A stretch of DNA of 64,000 nucleotides from an uncultured Fretibacterium sp. (GCA_937915755.1 CALGGR010000149.1:1-64000); one strand, 5' to 3'. Counted from the first letter of the stretch, positions 14,858-23,622 are shown. The notes: generated by a model not told the origin, from the letters alone. Numbers and translations are program-made.

Positions 14858-17195
14858 GCATGAGAATTACGAATCTTGTAATCATGGCCGCAATCCAGGC
14901 TACAGCGCATTGCCAAAGCACAACCCCGAACGCCCATTTACCGCCCATCTCTCGCCGTATCGACGCGACAGCCGCAACGCAAGGAGTATACAGGAGGCTG
15001 AACACTAGCAACGCCGCCGCCGAAACAGCCGGAATCGCCGAGGCCACGTTCTCCCCGAAAAGCACTTCAAGTGTCGACACAACGCTTTCCTTCGCGAGGA
15101 AGCCGCATATCAGGGACGTGCATATTCTCCAGTCTCCGAGTCCTATTGGCCGGAACAATGGCACCAAAAGCCCCGCCAATGACGCGAGTATGCTCTCATT
15201 CGGGTTTGAGGCAAGGTTGAAATGAAGGTCAAAGCTCTGTAAGCACCACACAACGACCGTAGCAATGAATATAACCGAGAACGCCCGCTGAATGAAATCC
15301 TTTGCCTTTTCCCAGAGTAGCATCAGGACGTTCCTCGCGCCCGGCAGTCTGTAGTTCGGAAGCTCCATAATAAATGGTACAGCCTCGCCACGAAATAGCG
15401 TGTTCTTGTACAGCAACGCAACAAGAATCCCCATCACTATACCGAGAACGTAAAGCCCCGTCATTATTAGTCCTCCATGTTCGGGGAAGAATGCGTTGAC
15501 GAAGAAAGCGTATATCGGCAGCTTTGCGGTACAGCTCATGAACGGTGTCAGCAAAATCGTCATTCGTCGGTCGCGCTCACTTGGGAGAGTTCGTGTTGAC
15601 ATTACGGCGGGGACGGTACAGCCGAAACCTATCAACATCGGCACAATGCTACGCCCTGAGAGTCCGATTTTCCGCAATAACTTGTCCATGAAGAATGCCA
15701 CCCTCGCAGTATAACCGCTGTCCTCAAGAACCGAAAGGAAGAAGAACAGCGTTATTATAATCGGAAGGAACGACAGAACGCTCCCGATACCCGCGAAAAT
15801 TCCGCCCGTAATAAGCCCGTGAAGTACCTCGTTCACGCCCGCTGAGGTCAGGAATGCGTCGGTGTATTCCGTGAAAGCGTCAATCCAGCCTTCGAGTATC
15901 TCCTGAAAGTACGCGCCTATCACCTCGAAAGTCAACCAGAAAATTCCGGCCATGACCGCGAGGAAAAGGGGTATCGCCGTGTATTTCCCCGCAAGAATGC
16001 TGTCGAGCCTCTGACTCCTGAGATGTTCGCGGCTTCTTTGAGGTTTGACGACTGACTGAGCGCATACTTTTTCGATGAACGCGAATCTCATGTCCGACAT
16101 TGCGGCGTTTCTGTCGAGTCCTCGCTCGTGTTCCATTTGGATTATGATGTGTTCCAACATTTCGCGCTCGTTTGGCTCGAGTTTTAGGCGGTCGAGTACG
16201 AGTCTGTCGTTCTCGATGACTTTGCTTGCGGCGAATCTCAGCGGTAATCCTGCGCGTTCTGCGTGGTCTTCAATGAGGTGGCAGATTGCGTGAATTGCGC
16301 GGTGAACAGCCCCGTCGTGGTCATCTTCTCCGCAGAAGTCGTAACGTTTGGGCCTCTCTTGATACTTTGCGATGTGAATAGCATGTCGGACAAGCTCGTC
16401 GACTCCCTCATTCTTGAGTGCTGAAATCGGGACAACTGGAACGCCGAGCAATGACTCCATTCTGTTTATGTCAACAGTTCCGCCGTTACCGCTGAGTTCG
16501 TCCATCATGTTGAGGGCAATCACGGTGGGGATTTGCATTTCAAGGAGCTGTATCGTGAGATAGAGATTGCGTTCAATGTTCGTAGCGTCAATGATGTTGA
16601 TGACGGCTTTGGGCTTCTCGTCGAGAATGAAATTGCGTGAGACGATTTCCTCACCGCTGTACGGCGACATCGAGTATATTCCCGGCAGGTCAGTGATTAG
16701 AGTGTCGGGGTGTCCGCGAATTGCTCCGTCCTTGCGGTCAACTGTAACGCCCGGAAAGTTCCCTACTCTTTGAGTTGCACCTGTGAGCTGGTTGAAGAGG
16801 GTAGTCTTTCCGGAGTTCTGGTTTCCCGCGAGTGCAAACGTCAGGGTCGTGCCCTCGGGAAGAGGTTCACCTTCCCCTTTGATGTGATACTTTCCTTCCT
16901 CGCCAAGTCCCGGGTGTTCAATGCTGTGAAACGCACTGATGAATTTCTCGGCAGTCTCTGTATCATGGGCGGGCCTCACGGTGATTTGGGAGGCATCTGC
17001 GGCTCTTAGAGTGAGTTCGTAGTCATGAATGCGGAACTCTAAGGGGTCTCCCATAGGAGCGGGGCGAATCATTTTGACCTTTGCGCCGGGAATTATGCCC
17101 ATGTCGAGGAGGTGCTGGCGCAGGCTTTTTGACCCTGTTCCTCCGACTGTTTCGATGACTGCGGATTTTCCTGTTTCGAGTTCGTCAAGTGTCAT
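14850..17195 (-). CDS. feoB: Ferrous iron transporter, FeoA-FeoB fusion
   Basis: A 781-residue fusion from the ATG at 17195. Residues 1-75 are a FeoA-type SH3-like domain (LRQHLLDMGIIPGAKVKMI). The G domain of FeoB follows, with G1 GNQNSGKT at about 118, a GVTVDRKDG switch, DLPGIYSMSPYS for G3, and ALNMMDEL for G4. The C-terminal half has about eight membrane helices with two Gate motifs, LIGFGCTVPAVMSTRTL and SLLYTPCVAAVASIRREMG, whose Cys line the iron path. It imports Fe2+ across the inner membrane under low oxygen. The longer frame to 17234 lacks a ribosome binding site. No Fur box was recognised upstream. Confidence 0.95.
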   Translation of the reverse strand: MTLDELETGKSAVIETVGGTGSKSLRQHLLDMGIIPGAKVKMIRPAPMGDPLEFRIHDYELTLRAADASQITVRPAHDTETAEKFISAFHSIEHPGLGEEGKYHIKGEGEPLPEGTTLTFALAGNQNSGKTTLFNQLTGATQRVGNFPGVTVDRKDGAIRGHPDTLITDLPGIYSMSPYSGEEIVSRNFILDEKPKAVINIIDATNIERNLYLTIQLLEMQIPTVIALNMMDELSGNGGTVDINRMESLLGVPVVPISALKNEGVDELVRHAIHIAKYQERPKRYDFCGEDDHDGAVHRAIHAICHLIEDHAERAGLPLRFAASKVIENDRLVLDRLKLEPNEREMLEHIIIQMEHERGLDRNAAMSDMRFAFIEKVCAQSVVKPQRSREHLRSQRLDSILAGKYTAIPLFLAVMAGIFWLTFEVIGAYFQEILEGWIDAFTEYTDAFLTSAGVNEVLHGLITGGIFAGIGSVLSFLPIIITLFFFLSVLEDSGYTARVAFFMDKLLRKIGLSGRSIVPMLIGFGCTVPAVMSTRTLPSERDRRMTILLTPFMSCTAKLPIYAFFVNAFFPEHGGLIMTGLYVLGIVMGILVALLYKNTLFRGEAVPFIMELPNYRLPGARNVLMLLWEKAKDFIQRAFSVIFIATVVVWCLQSFDLHFNLASNPNESILASLAGLLVPLFRPIGLGDWRICTSLICGFLAKESVVSTLEVLFGENVASAIPAVSAAALLVFSLLYTPCVAAVASIRREMGGKWAFGVVLWQCAVAWIAAMITRFVILMLI

Positions 17196-17316
17196 GTGAA
17201 AATTTCCCTTCTGAAAAATTATTTGGGTGTCCAAATTCTATTTCAGCAAAAGGATTAAATCAATCATATTTTTTGTTTCAAAAAGTAAAACACACCTAAG
17301 AGCGTATAGTCGCATG

Positions 17317-17460
17317 GTGAACTACCCCCGCTTATAGAAGCTGGGGCTTCCTAATTCAACGAGGTCTGCGCTCCGATTCTATGTCGGAGTCGTCTTACGT
17401 CCTCTCCAAAGGCGTTTAGGACATTTTGTCCAGGTTCCCTACGCACCGTAGGTACCACAT
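17317..17460 (-). ncRNA. Possible orphan omega RNA (TnpB guide RNA scaffold)
   Basis: On the minus strand the sequence contains GCCTTTGGAGAGGACGTAAG, a typical 3' part of tnpB. A hairpin CTCCGA/TCGGAG (17389-17371) and the terminal CCCCAGCTT/AAGCGGGGG hairpin (17346-17325) follow, with TAGTTCAC at the end. In active IS605 systems this region is the omega RNA scaffold, with the guide being the flanking DNA just past the element. Here the guide would start at 17316 going left, toward feoB. Expression and partner nuclease are unknown. Confidence 0.4.
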
Positions 17461-17530
17461 CTTATTTTCATTTTGTTGTCGGAATTTCATTTATTCCAGT
17501 TATTCAACAGAAGGAATTATAGCACACTTC

Positions 17531-17585
17531 ACTTAACTTAGCGCAATTCATCTCACACTTGGAGAAGTGGGAGTCTTCTTGCGCG
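17531..17585 (-). repeat. Second copy of the 55-bp IS200/IS605-type end
   Basis: Identical to 3-57 at 52 of 55 positions and in the same orientation. The outer arms GCGCAA/TTGCGC and inner CACTT/AAGTG stem are kept, with the differences in the loop (GGAG versus ACAG) and one flanking base. It forms the boundary of the mini-element nearest the GTPase genes. Confidence 0.8.
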
Positions 17586-17631
17586 ATTATGATAAACTCT
17601 GTAAATCAAATCTACATACGGAGGCAAAATC

Positions 17632-18624
17632 ATGGCAGAAAATAATGATATTTTCCGCGAATTTGGCGAGAGTATCCAGAAGTCGGACATCAACGAGACG
17701 GAGAAGAAGAAAATCTTTGACATTCTCCTTAACATGAGGAACCAGAAAATCAACCTCATGATTACGGGCGGTACGGGTGTCGGCAAAAGCTCAACGATTA
17801 ACGCGCTTTTCGGTCGTGAGATTTCGAGGGTAGGCATTCACGCAGAGCCTGAAACGATGGAAATCAAGTCCTACGAGCTGAACGACAAAATCACTCTCTG
17901 GGACAGTCCGGGACTCGGCGACGGGAAAAAAGACCCGGAACATGCGCGGAAGATTGTCGAGCTTCTTCACAGGAAGGACGATTCAGGAGCGTACATGATT
18001 GACCTTGTGCTTGTACTCGCTGATGCCGCCTCAAGGGATTTAGGGACGACATACAGCCTCATCAGCGATGTGATTGTACCTAATCTTGGAGACGAGAACG
18101 ACAAAAAGACAAGAGTCATAGCAGCCCTCAATAAATGCGATTCCGTAATGCCGAGACATTGGGATTACACGAACAGCAAGCCGGACGAAAAACTTATCGC
18201 AGAGCTTGACGGCAGGGTAGACACTTTCAGGCGGAGGATAAAGGAAACTACGGGTGTTGACGTCGATACGATGTACTACTCAGCGGGCTACAAGGAGGAC
18301 GACGACGTAGAGCAGGAAAGACCGTATAATCTCGCAAAATTGCTGTCGCTGATAGTCTCTCACACGCCGGATAAAAAACGCCTTGCAATTATGGACAATG
18401 TATCGCGCAATCAGGAGACATGGAAAAGTAATGACGACAAACGGGATTATGGCAAGGACATTCAGGAGTCACTCAAACAGTCGGTCAGAGCAGCGGCTGC
18501 GGCCACAGCAGGCGCAACAGCAGGGGCAAAAATTGGAGCTGTTCTAGGCGGACCTGTTGGTGCTGCTATAGGAGGAGCAATAGGAGGCATCGTAGGAGGA
18601 GTATTAGGCTGGTTCGGGTGGTAA
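17632..18624 (+). CDS. GTPase with a C-terminal glycine-zipper segment
   Basis: A 330-residue P-loop GTPase of the Era/YfjP-like (50S-ribosome-binding GTPase) superfamily. It has G1 TGGTGVGKSS at 45-54, G3 DSPGLGDG at 91-98, and NKCD (G4) at about 167. An N-terminal helical region precedes the G domain. After residue 270 the chain becomes an Ala/Gly-rich hydrophobic run, with AGATAGAKIGAVLGG and AAIGGAIGGIVGGVLGWFGW. This glycine-zipper type tail is likely to insert into or associate with membrane. The SD is CGGAGG. A closely related GTPase without the tail starts three bases downstream. The biological role is unknown. Such P-loop GTPases are common on islands, and a defence or stress role is speculation. 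Confidence 0.8.
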   Translation: MAENNDIFREFGESIQKSDINETEKKKIFDILLNMRNQKINLMITGGTGVGKSSTINALFGREISRVGIHAEPETMEIKSYELNDKITLWDSPGLGDGKKDPEHARKIVELLHRKDDSGAYMIDLVLVLADAASRDLGTTYSLISDVIVPNLGDENDKKTRVIAALNKCDSVMPRHWDYTNSKPDEKLIAELDGRVDTFRRRIKETTGVDVDTMYYSAGYKEDDDVEQERPYNLAKLLSLIVSHTPDKKRLAIMDNVSRNQETWKSNDDKRDYGKDIQESLKQSVRAAAAATAGATAGAKIGAVLGGPVGAAIGGAIGGIVGGVLGWFGW

Positions 18625-18627
18625 GAC

Positions 18628-19308
18628 ATGCTCAATGACTACAGGAAGCATGACATTGATTACAGGGTGCGCAGAATGGGGGCGTACCCTCTTGATGTTA
18701 TGCTTATAGGTGCGACTGGAACGGGGAAATCAACAACGCTAAACACAATATTCGGGGCTGATACCGCAAAAGTCGGCAATAGCTTTGCGCCTGAGACGAT
18801 GGACGTTACGGAACACAGGCTGAATAACATTCTTCGTTTTTGGGACACGCCCGGACTTGGAGACAGCATCGGGAATGACAAAGAGCATTCTCGGAAAATT
18901 ACCGCAAAGCTGAGAGAGACATACCACGTGAACAGCAAAGGAAATTTCGGCCTAATTGACTTGGTGCTTGTTGTCATTGACGGTTCAACCAGAGACTTGG
19001 GAACTGTATACACCCTCTTTGTCGATGTCCTTCTCCCCAACATCCAAGCCGACAGAATCCTTACGGTCATCAATCAGTGCGATATGGCCATGAGCGGGAG
19101 ACACTGGGACTATTCCCGAAACGTTCCCTACAGCACACTCCTCGACTTCCTGAATGAGCAGGTGAGGACGATAACACGGCGCATCAGCGAGACAACAGGG
19201 AAGAATATCATTCCTCCCGTTTACTACTCAGCGGAATACGGCTACAACATCGAGCGCGTTCTTGATCTCATCATTGACCACATACCATCGGAACGAAGGA
19301 AGATATAA
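18628..19308 (+). CDS. GTPase, tandem paralogue lacking the membrane tail
   Basis: A 226-residue GTPase clearly homologous to the preceding gene. Both have the FAPETMDV/HAEPETMEI switch, the DTPGLGDS/DSPGLGDG G3 motif, LIDLVLVVIDGSTRDLGT versus LVLVLADAASRDLGT, and GRHWDYSRN versus PRHWDYTNS. G1 is GATGTGKS at 28-35, and G4 reads NQCD instead of NKCD. It consists of the G domain alone: the N-terminal helices and glycine-zipper tail of its neighbour are missing. Three bases separate the genes, so they are co-translated and may work as a heteromeric pair. A terminator follows at 19307-19338. Confidence 0.8.
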   Translation: MLNDYRKHDIDYRVRRMGAYPLDVMLIGATGTGKSTTLNTIFGADTAKVGNSFAPETMDVTEHRLNNILRFWDTPGLGDSIGNDKEHSRKITAKLRETYHVNSKGNFGLIDLVLVVIDGSTRDLGTVYTLFVDVLLPNIQADRILTVINQCDMAMSGRHWDYSRNVPYSTLLDFLNEQVRTITRRISETTGKNIIPPVYYSAEYGYNIERVLDLIIDHIPSERRKI

Positions 19309-19338
19309 AAAATCCCCCGGCCTCGCAAGCTGGGGGAC
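19307..19338 (-). terminator. Terminator of the hrcA-grpE-dnaK operon, possibly bidirectional
   Basis: TCCCCC pairs with GGGGGA around a short GGC/GCT-containing stem. On the minus strand it is followed by T6. It lies between convergent dnaK (stop at 19359) and the GTPase pair. Confidence 0.75.
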
Positions 19339-19358
19339 TTTCATATTCTCGCTACACT

Positions 19359-21179
19359 TTAATTCTTGTCGCTGAACTCTGCATCTACCGTATCACTGTC
19401 ATTTACTGACTGTCCGGGATTTCCGCCCGCGTTGGGATTCGCGCTTGGTCCGGCATTCTGATAGAGCCTCTGACCAAATTCCTGCATCGTCCTCGTGAGG
19501 TCATCTTTGCCGGACTTCATGCCCGCTTCGTCGTTGCCCTCAATCGCTTTCTTGAGAGCATCAATCTTCGAGTTCACGCGGCCCTTCTCTTCGGGGGTCA
19601 TCTTGTCGCCCAAGTCGTTTATCAGTTTCTCGGCCTGGAAGACAGCTGCGTCGGCTTCATTCTTTGCTTCGGCGGCTGAACGCTTCTTCTCGTCCTCGCT
19701 TGCATGGTCTTCAGCGTCCCTCTTCATTCTCTCGATGTCGTCCTTGCTCAAGTTCGAGGACTGGATTGTGATTTTCTGCTCCTTGCCTGTTCCCTTGTCC
19801 TTTGCCGAAACGTTGAGTATTCCGTTCGTGTCGATGTTGAACGTAACCTCAATCTGCGGAATCCCTCTCGGTGCGGGCGCGATACCGTCAAGAGTGAACT
19901 GTCCGAGCTGAACGTTGTCCCTCGCCATAGGACGCTCACCCTGAAATACTGCGATTTCAACCTGTGGCTGATTGTCCGCCGCTGTCGTGAAAATCTGGCT
20001 TGCCTGCGCGGGAATTGCCGTGTTCCTCTCAATCATCTTCGTCATAACTCCGCCGAGCGTCTCAATTCCAAGCGTCAAAGGCGTAACGTCAACAAGAACG
20101 ATGTCCTTATGGTCACCCTTCAGGATTGCGCCCTGAATCGCCGCGCCTGCCGCAACGCATTCATCGGGGTTGATGCCTTTCGTCGGTTCTTTGCCTAGAA
20201 GGTCAACAATCTTCTTCTGCACCATTGGCATACGTGTTGAACCGCCAACAAGAAGAATCTTGTCAACTTCCGACGCGCTGAGACCTGAGTCCTGTAACGC
20301 TCTCTGTGTCGGCTTGATTGTACGGTCAAGCAAATCTGCTGTCATGCTCTCGAACTGTGCGCGAGTCAATTTCATCTCCAAATGCTTGGGGCCTGTCTGG
20401 TTAGCCGTGATGAACGGGAGCGAAATTGTTGTCTCGGTCATGTTGGAAAGCTCTATCTTCGCCTTTTCCGCAGCCTCACGAAGCCTCTGCATTGCCATGC
20501 TGTCATTGCGAAGGTCAATACCTTCTGCCTTCTTGAAGCCGTCAGCCATCCATTCGACTATTCTGTTGTCCCAGTCATCACCGCCGAGCCTGTTGTCGCC
20601 CGCAGTCGCTAGAACCTCAAATACTCCCTCGCCGACATCAAGAATTGAAACGTCGAAAGTACCGCCGCCCAAGTCGAAAACGAGGATTTTATGCTCGTCC
20701 TTCTTGTTCTCACCGTAAGCAAGACATGCCGCCGTAGGTTCGTTGATGATACGTAGGACTTCAAGACCCGCGATTGTTCCCGCGTCCTTTGTTGCCTGAC
20801 GCTGTGCATCGGTGAAATATGCAGGAACTGTGATTACTGCCTGTGTTACTGTCTCGCCTAAATAGTCCTCAGCGTCCCTCTTGAGCTTCTGTAGAATCAT
20901 CGCTGAGATTTCCTGAGGAGTATATTTCTTTCCGTCGATTGTTACGCGGTAATCAGTACCCATTTCGCGCTTTATTGACATTATAGTGCGGTCTGCGTTG
21001 ACGATGGCCTGACGCTTTGCGAGCTGACCTACGAGCCTTTCGCCGTCCTTCGTGAACGCTACCACTGATGGCGTTGTCCTAGCTCCTTCATTGTTGGGAA
21101 TGATAGTTGTCTGGTCGCCTTCCTGCACTGCTATACATGAATTTGTTGTCCCTAAGTCTATTCCTACTACTTTTGCCAT
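19359..21179 (-). CDS. dnaK: Molecular chaperone DnaK (Hsp70)
   Basis: A 606-residue Hsp70. The ATPase domain has GIDLGTTNSC at 5-14, DLGGGTFDVSILD at about 170, and LVGGSTRMP near 315. The linker and the substrate-binding domain follow (VLVDVTPLTLGIETLGG). The C-terminus is low-complexity, and ends GQSVNDSDTVDAEFSDKN instead of the classic EEVD-like acidic tail. It folds proteins with GrpE and DnaJ in the cytoplasm. It is the third gene of an operon with hrcA and grpE. No dnaJ follows, so that gene lies elsewhere or is absent. Confidence 0.98.
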   Translation of the reverse strand: MAKVVGIDLGTTNSCIAVQEGDQTTIIPNNEGARTTPSVVAFTKDGERLVGQLAKRQAIVNADRTIMSIKREMGTDYRVTIDGKKYTPQEISAMILQKLKRDAEDYLGETVTQAVITVPAYFTDAQRQATKDAGTIAGLEVLRIINEPTAACLAYGENKKDEHKILVFDLGGGTFDVSILDVGEGVFEVLATAGDNRLGGDDWDNRIVEWMADGFKKAEGIDLRNDSMAMQRLREAAEKAKIELSNMTETTISLPFITANQTGPKHLEMKLTRAQFESMTADLLDRTIKPTQRALQDSGLSASEVDKILLVGGSTRMPMVQKKIVDLLGKEPTKGINPDECVAAGAAIQGAILKGDHKDIVLVDVTPLTLGIETLGGVMTKMIERNTAIPAQASQIFTTAADNQPQVEIAVFQGERPMARDNVQLGQFTLDGIAPAPRGIPQIEVTFNIDTNGILNVSAKDKGTGKEQKITIQSSNLSKDDIERMKRDAEDHASEDEKKRSAAEAKNEADAAVFQAEKLINDLGDKMTPEEKGRVNSKIDALKKAIEGNDEAGMKSGKDDLTRTMQEFGQRLYQNAGPSANPNAGGNPGQSVNDSDTVDAEFSDKN

Positions 21180-21194
21180 AATGATATATCCTCC

Positions 21195-21707
21195 TTAAAT
21201 TTTGCCGACTGTTACTTTTGCCGGGCGCAAAACTCTTTCCTTCGTCCTGTAACCTTTGAGCTGCTCGGTTATGATTTTGCCGTCAAGCTCCGGGTCGTCA
21301 ACCTTCTCTGTTCCTGATGCGTCATGAAGCGATGGGTCAAACTTTTCGCCCTCTGTATTTATGACACTGACGCCGAGTCCCTCAAGCACACCCATGAACT
21401 GCCTCTGTACCATCTCGACACCCTTCACGATTCCGGCCGGGTCATCTGCGCTTGCTGAGAGTGCGCGGTCCAAGTTGTCGAGTACCGGGAGTATTGCTGT
21501 GATTACTTCCTCGCGGGCACGGCTACGGGTTTCCTGACGCTCCTTTATTGTGCGCTGACGGAAGTTGTAGAAATCTGCCCTCACCGTCTTAATCTCAGTA
21601 GTAAGGCTCTCAATCTCCTGCTTCAGTTTCTCTGCCTCAGACTGCGAGTCATCTTCCGTAATTTCAGGCTCTAATTCTTCCTCGCTCTCTAATTTCTCCT
21701 CGTCCAT
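21195..21707 (-). CDS. grpE: Nucleotide exchange factor GrpE
   Basis: A 170-residue protein from the ATG at 21707, nine bases behind GGGGAGGTG, which overlaps the end of hrcA. A longer frame to 21755 would start inside hrcA. An acidic N-terminus leads into the long GrpE coiled coil (LKQEIESLTTEIKTVRADF, YNFRQRTIKERQE). The C-terminal beta domain has FDPSLHDASG and RVLRPAKVTVGK. GrpE drives ADP release from DnaK and acts as a thermosensor in some bacteria. Fifteen bases separate it from dnaK. Confidence 0.95.
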   Translation of the reverse strand: MDEEKLESEEELEPEITEDDSQSEAEKLKQEIESLTTEIKTVRADFYNFRQRTIKERQETRSRAREEVITAILPVLDNLDRALSASADDPAGIVKGVEMVQRQFMGVLEGLGVSVINTEGEKFDPSLHDASGTEKVDDPELDGKIITEQLKGYRTKERVLRPAKVTVGKI

Positions 21708-21711
21708 AATT

Positions 21712-22731
21712 TCACCTCCCCGAGTCTTCGTCCAAAGCGTCCGCAACCGTTTCAAGTACGCTGATTGATTTCTCGTAGTCCATTCTAAGCGGCCCGATTA
21801 GTCCCAACACTGCTTTCTGCTGTCTAGGACGGGCGGGAATGAGTATCATCGCGTTGTCTTCCATTCCTTCGGTCTCGTTCTCCTCACCGAGTGCGATTCG
21901 TAGTGCCTCGCTCTTGCGGCATTTCTCGATCATTCGCGCTAACGGTTTTTCCTGTTCAAGAAGATTCAAGACTGCCTGAATCCTTGAGAGCGTCTGAAAA
22001 TGAGGAAGCCCCAAAATCTGCCTTGCGCCCGAACTGAAGAACTTGTAATTCTGCTCCGTGAGAAACTTATCAAGCTCCCTTATAGCGTCCCTGCATGATG
22101 TCTCCGCATCTTCAAGCCCCGAGAGCGCATATTGATACAGGACATCTTTGACCTCGCTCCAAGAACGTCCGCCCGCAAAAGTGTTAATCCTTCTGCTAAG
22201 TTCCTCAAGAGTCTTAGCGTCAACATCATAAGGAAGCGTGAACTGTGAATGATGAACGAGTCCGCCCTTCAGAACGATAAGAGCAAGGACATTGTTGCCG
22301 CCCATGAGTATCAAGTCGATGTGCTGGATCTCAGCGTTCTCAAGCGCGGGAACGACCGCAACCGCAACACAATTCGTCAGCCTAGCCATCATGTGAGTAA
22401 CGTGCATTAGGAGGTCTTCAATTCCGCTCTTGCTTCCAAGAATCTCACGCCTTATGTCCTCAGTGTGTGAATGACTCCTTGCCCTCGCAGTAACAGAGTC
22501 AACGTAAACCCTGTAAGCCCTCGCAGTCGGAAGCCTTCCCGATGAGCTGTGAGGCTGGTAAAAATATCCAAGCTCCTCAAGGTCTGCCATCTCATTTCGT
22601 ATCGTCGCGGGGCTGAGCCCTTTGATGTACTTCTTCACGATCGTCCGCGAACCCGCAGGCTCACCCGTCTTTATGTATTCATACACCACCGCGAGAATGA
22701 TGCTTAATTGTCTCTCTGTTATCTGACCCAC
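21712..22731 (-). CDS. hrcA: Heat-inducible transcription repressor HrcA
   Basis: A 339-residue repressor. Its N-terminal winged helix includes RQLSIILAVVYEYIKTGEP and GLSPATIRNEMADLEELGY, ending SSGRLPTARAYRVYVD. A GAF-like domain and the conserved C-terminal LIGPLRMDYEKSISVLETV follow. HrcA binds CIRCE operators and shuts off chaperone genes until heat stress or client load titrates GroEL. A CIRCE sits 15 bases upstream of the ATG, so the operon is autoregulated. It is the first gene of hrcA-grpE-dnaK. Confidence 0.97.
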   Translation of the reverse strand: MGQITERQLSIILAVVYEYIKTGEPAGSRTIVKKYIKGLSPATIRNEMADLEELGYFYQPHSSSGRLPTARAYRVYVDSVTARARSHSHTEDIRREILGSKSGIEDLLMHVTHMMARLTNCVAVAVVPALENAEIQHIDLILMGGNNVLALIVLKGGLVHHSQFTLPYDVDAKTLEELSRRINTFAGGRSWSEVKDVLYQYALSGLEDAETSCRDAIRELDKFLTEQNYKFFSSGARQILGLPHFQTLSRIQAVLNLLEQEKPLARMIEKCRKSEALRIALGEENETEGMEDNAMILIPARPRQQKAVLGLIGPLRMDYEKSISVLETVADALDEDSGR

Positions 22732-22745
22732 CCCCCTTTAAGATT

Positions 22746-22772
22746 TTAGCACTCACATTTAACGAGTGCCAT
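22746..22772 (-). promoter_or_regulatory. CIRCE operator of the hrcA-grpE-dnaK operon
   Basis: TTAGCACTC, nine bases, then GAGTGCCAT. The first arm matches the CIRCE consensus fully and the second differs at two of nine positions. It lies between the promoter and hrcA, in the expected place for HrcA repression. Confidence 0.93.
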
Positions 22773-22790
22773 TAGAATTTAACGCGGATA

Positions 22791-22819
22791 AGATTAGCAG
22801 AGGGTGTGAAAAATGTCAA
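22791..22819 (-). promoter_or_regulatory. Sigma-70 promoter of hrcA-grpE-dnaK
   Basis: On the minus strand a perfect TTGACA (22819-22814), a 17-base spacer and TAATCT (22796-22791). The transcript would start near 22784, about a dozen bases before the CIRCE. Confidence 0.7.
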
Positions 22820-22872
22820 TAGTAAGAGAAAATTTCTTCATGCTATAATCGCAAGAACAAAACGATAATGGG

Positions 22873-23622
22873 GTGAATGAAATCGCCATACCTGTAACAG
22901 TTCTTACCGTATCATTCAACGCTGAGGCAACTATATCGCGGGCTATCGAGAGCGTTATGGAGCAGACATACTCGGACATAGAGTACATAATAGTAGACGG
23001 GGCATCGCAGGACAATACGGCCATGATTGCCAGGTCATATATCGAGGCATTCAATTCCAGGGCGGGGCGGAGTATGCGCGTGATTTCCGAACCTGACAAA
23101 GGAATGTATGACGCTCTCAACAAAGGTGCGAGGCTTGCGAAGGGTGAGATAGTCGGGCAGATTAACGCTGATGACTGGTACGAGCCTGAAGCTGTTGAGA
23201 CTATGGCGGGATTATACGAGCGGGAAAATTACGACTTGGCTTGGGGAAGCCTGAACGTAATCACGGGGAAGGGGTGTTACATCAAACACGCAAAGCGCGG
23301 ACTCTTCTGGTCAACGTCTCATTGGTGCCACCCTGCAGCGTTTGCAAAACGTGAAACACTCCTCCAATATCCTTATCCCCTCACGAACCCACACGATGAT
23401 TTCGATTTCGCCACACACCTCTACGTCGATGGCAAGAAGCTGATTCCATTCGACAAAGTAATCGGCAACTTCACATTCGGAGGAATGAGTACGAAGAAGG
23501 GCCTCCGTGATGTAAAGAGGCGTCTCAATGAGATATACGGCATTCACAGGAAATATGGAATGAGCAAGTTGTATTATGTTTACAGGCTAATATTTGAGGC
23601 CGTGAAATATATTCTAACGTAA
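22873..23622 (+). CDS. Family 2 glycosyltransferase
   Basis: A 249-residue GT-A glycosyltransferase. The N-terminal Rossmann part has TVLTVSFNAEATISRAIESV, then DIEYIIVDGASQDNT and VISEPDKGMYDALNKGARLA. The metal and nucleotide motif INADDWYEP lies at about 98. Acceptor-region motifs WSTSHWCHPAAFAKRE and FATHLYVDGKK follow. This pattern is close to the colanic acid WcaA/WcaE group, which adds sugars to surface polysaccharides on the cytoplasmic face. The only in-frame start is GTG 22873, with a weak ribosome binding site. It stands alone, with no other polysaccharide genes adjoining. Confidence 0.85.
   Translation: MNEIAIPVTVLTVSFNAEATISRAIESVMEQTYSDIEYIIVDGASQDNTAMIARSYIEAFNSRAGRSMRVISEPDKGMYDALNKGARLAKGEIVGQINADDWYEPEAVETMAGLYERENYDLAWGSLNVITGKGCYIKHAKRGLFWSTSHWCHPAAFAKRETLLQYPYPLTNPHDDFDFATHLYVDGKKLIPFDKVIGNFTFGGMSTKKGLRDVKRRLNEIYGIHRKYGMSKLYYVYRLIFEAVKYILT

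Larger units (their letters stand above)
17317..17585 (-). mobile_element. Non-autonomous IS200/IS605-derived mini-element (about 270 bp)
   Basis: Read on the minus strand, the element begins with the hairpin end shared with 3-57. It has a TATAAT shortly after, a few broken codons, then a conserved-looking 3' region. It ends in a stem of CCCCAGCTT against AAGCGGGGG followed by TAGTTCAC. That terminal hairpin is the standard right end of TnpB-type IS200/IS605 elements. No transposase or TnpB frame remains. The whole 17196-17631 intergenic space is otherwise empty. The limits are set by the shared 55-bp end on one side and by the end hairpin on the other. Flanking target sequence has not been proven. 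Confidence 0.6.

Noticed and set aside
19309..19358. dnaJ downstream of dnaK
   Set aside because: The operon ends after dnaK with a terminator, and the next genes are convergent GTPases. No J-domain motif (HPD) is present nearby.
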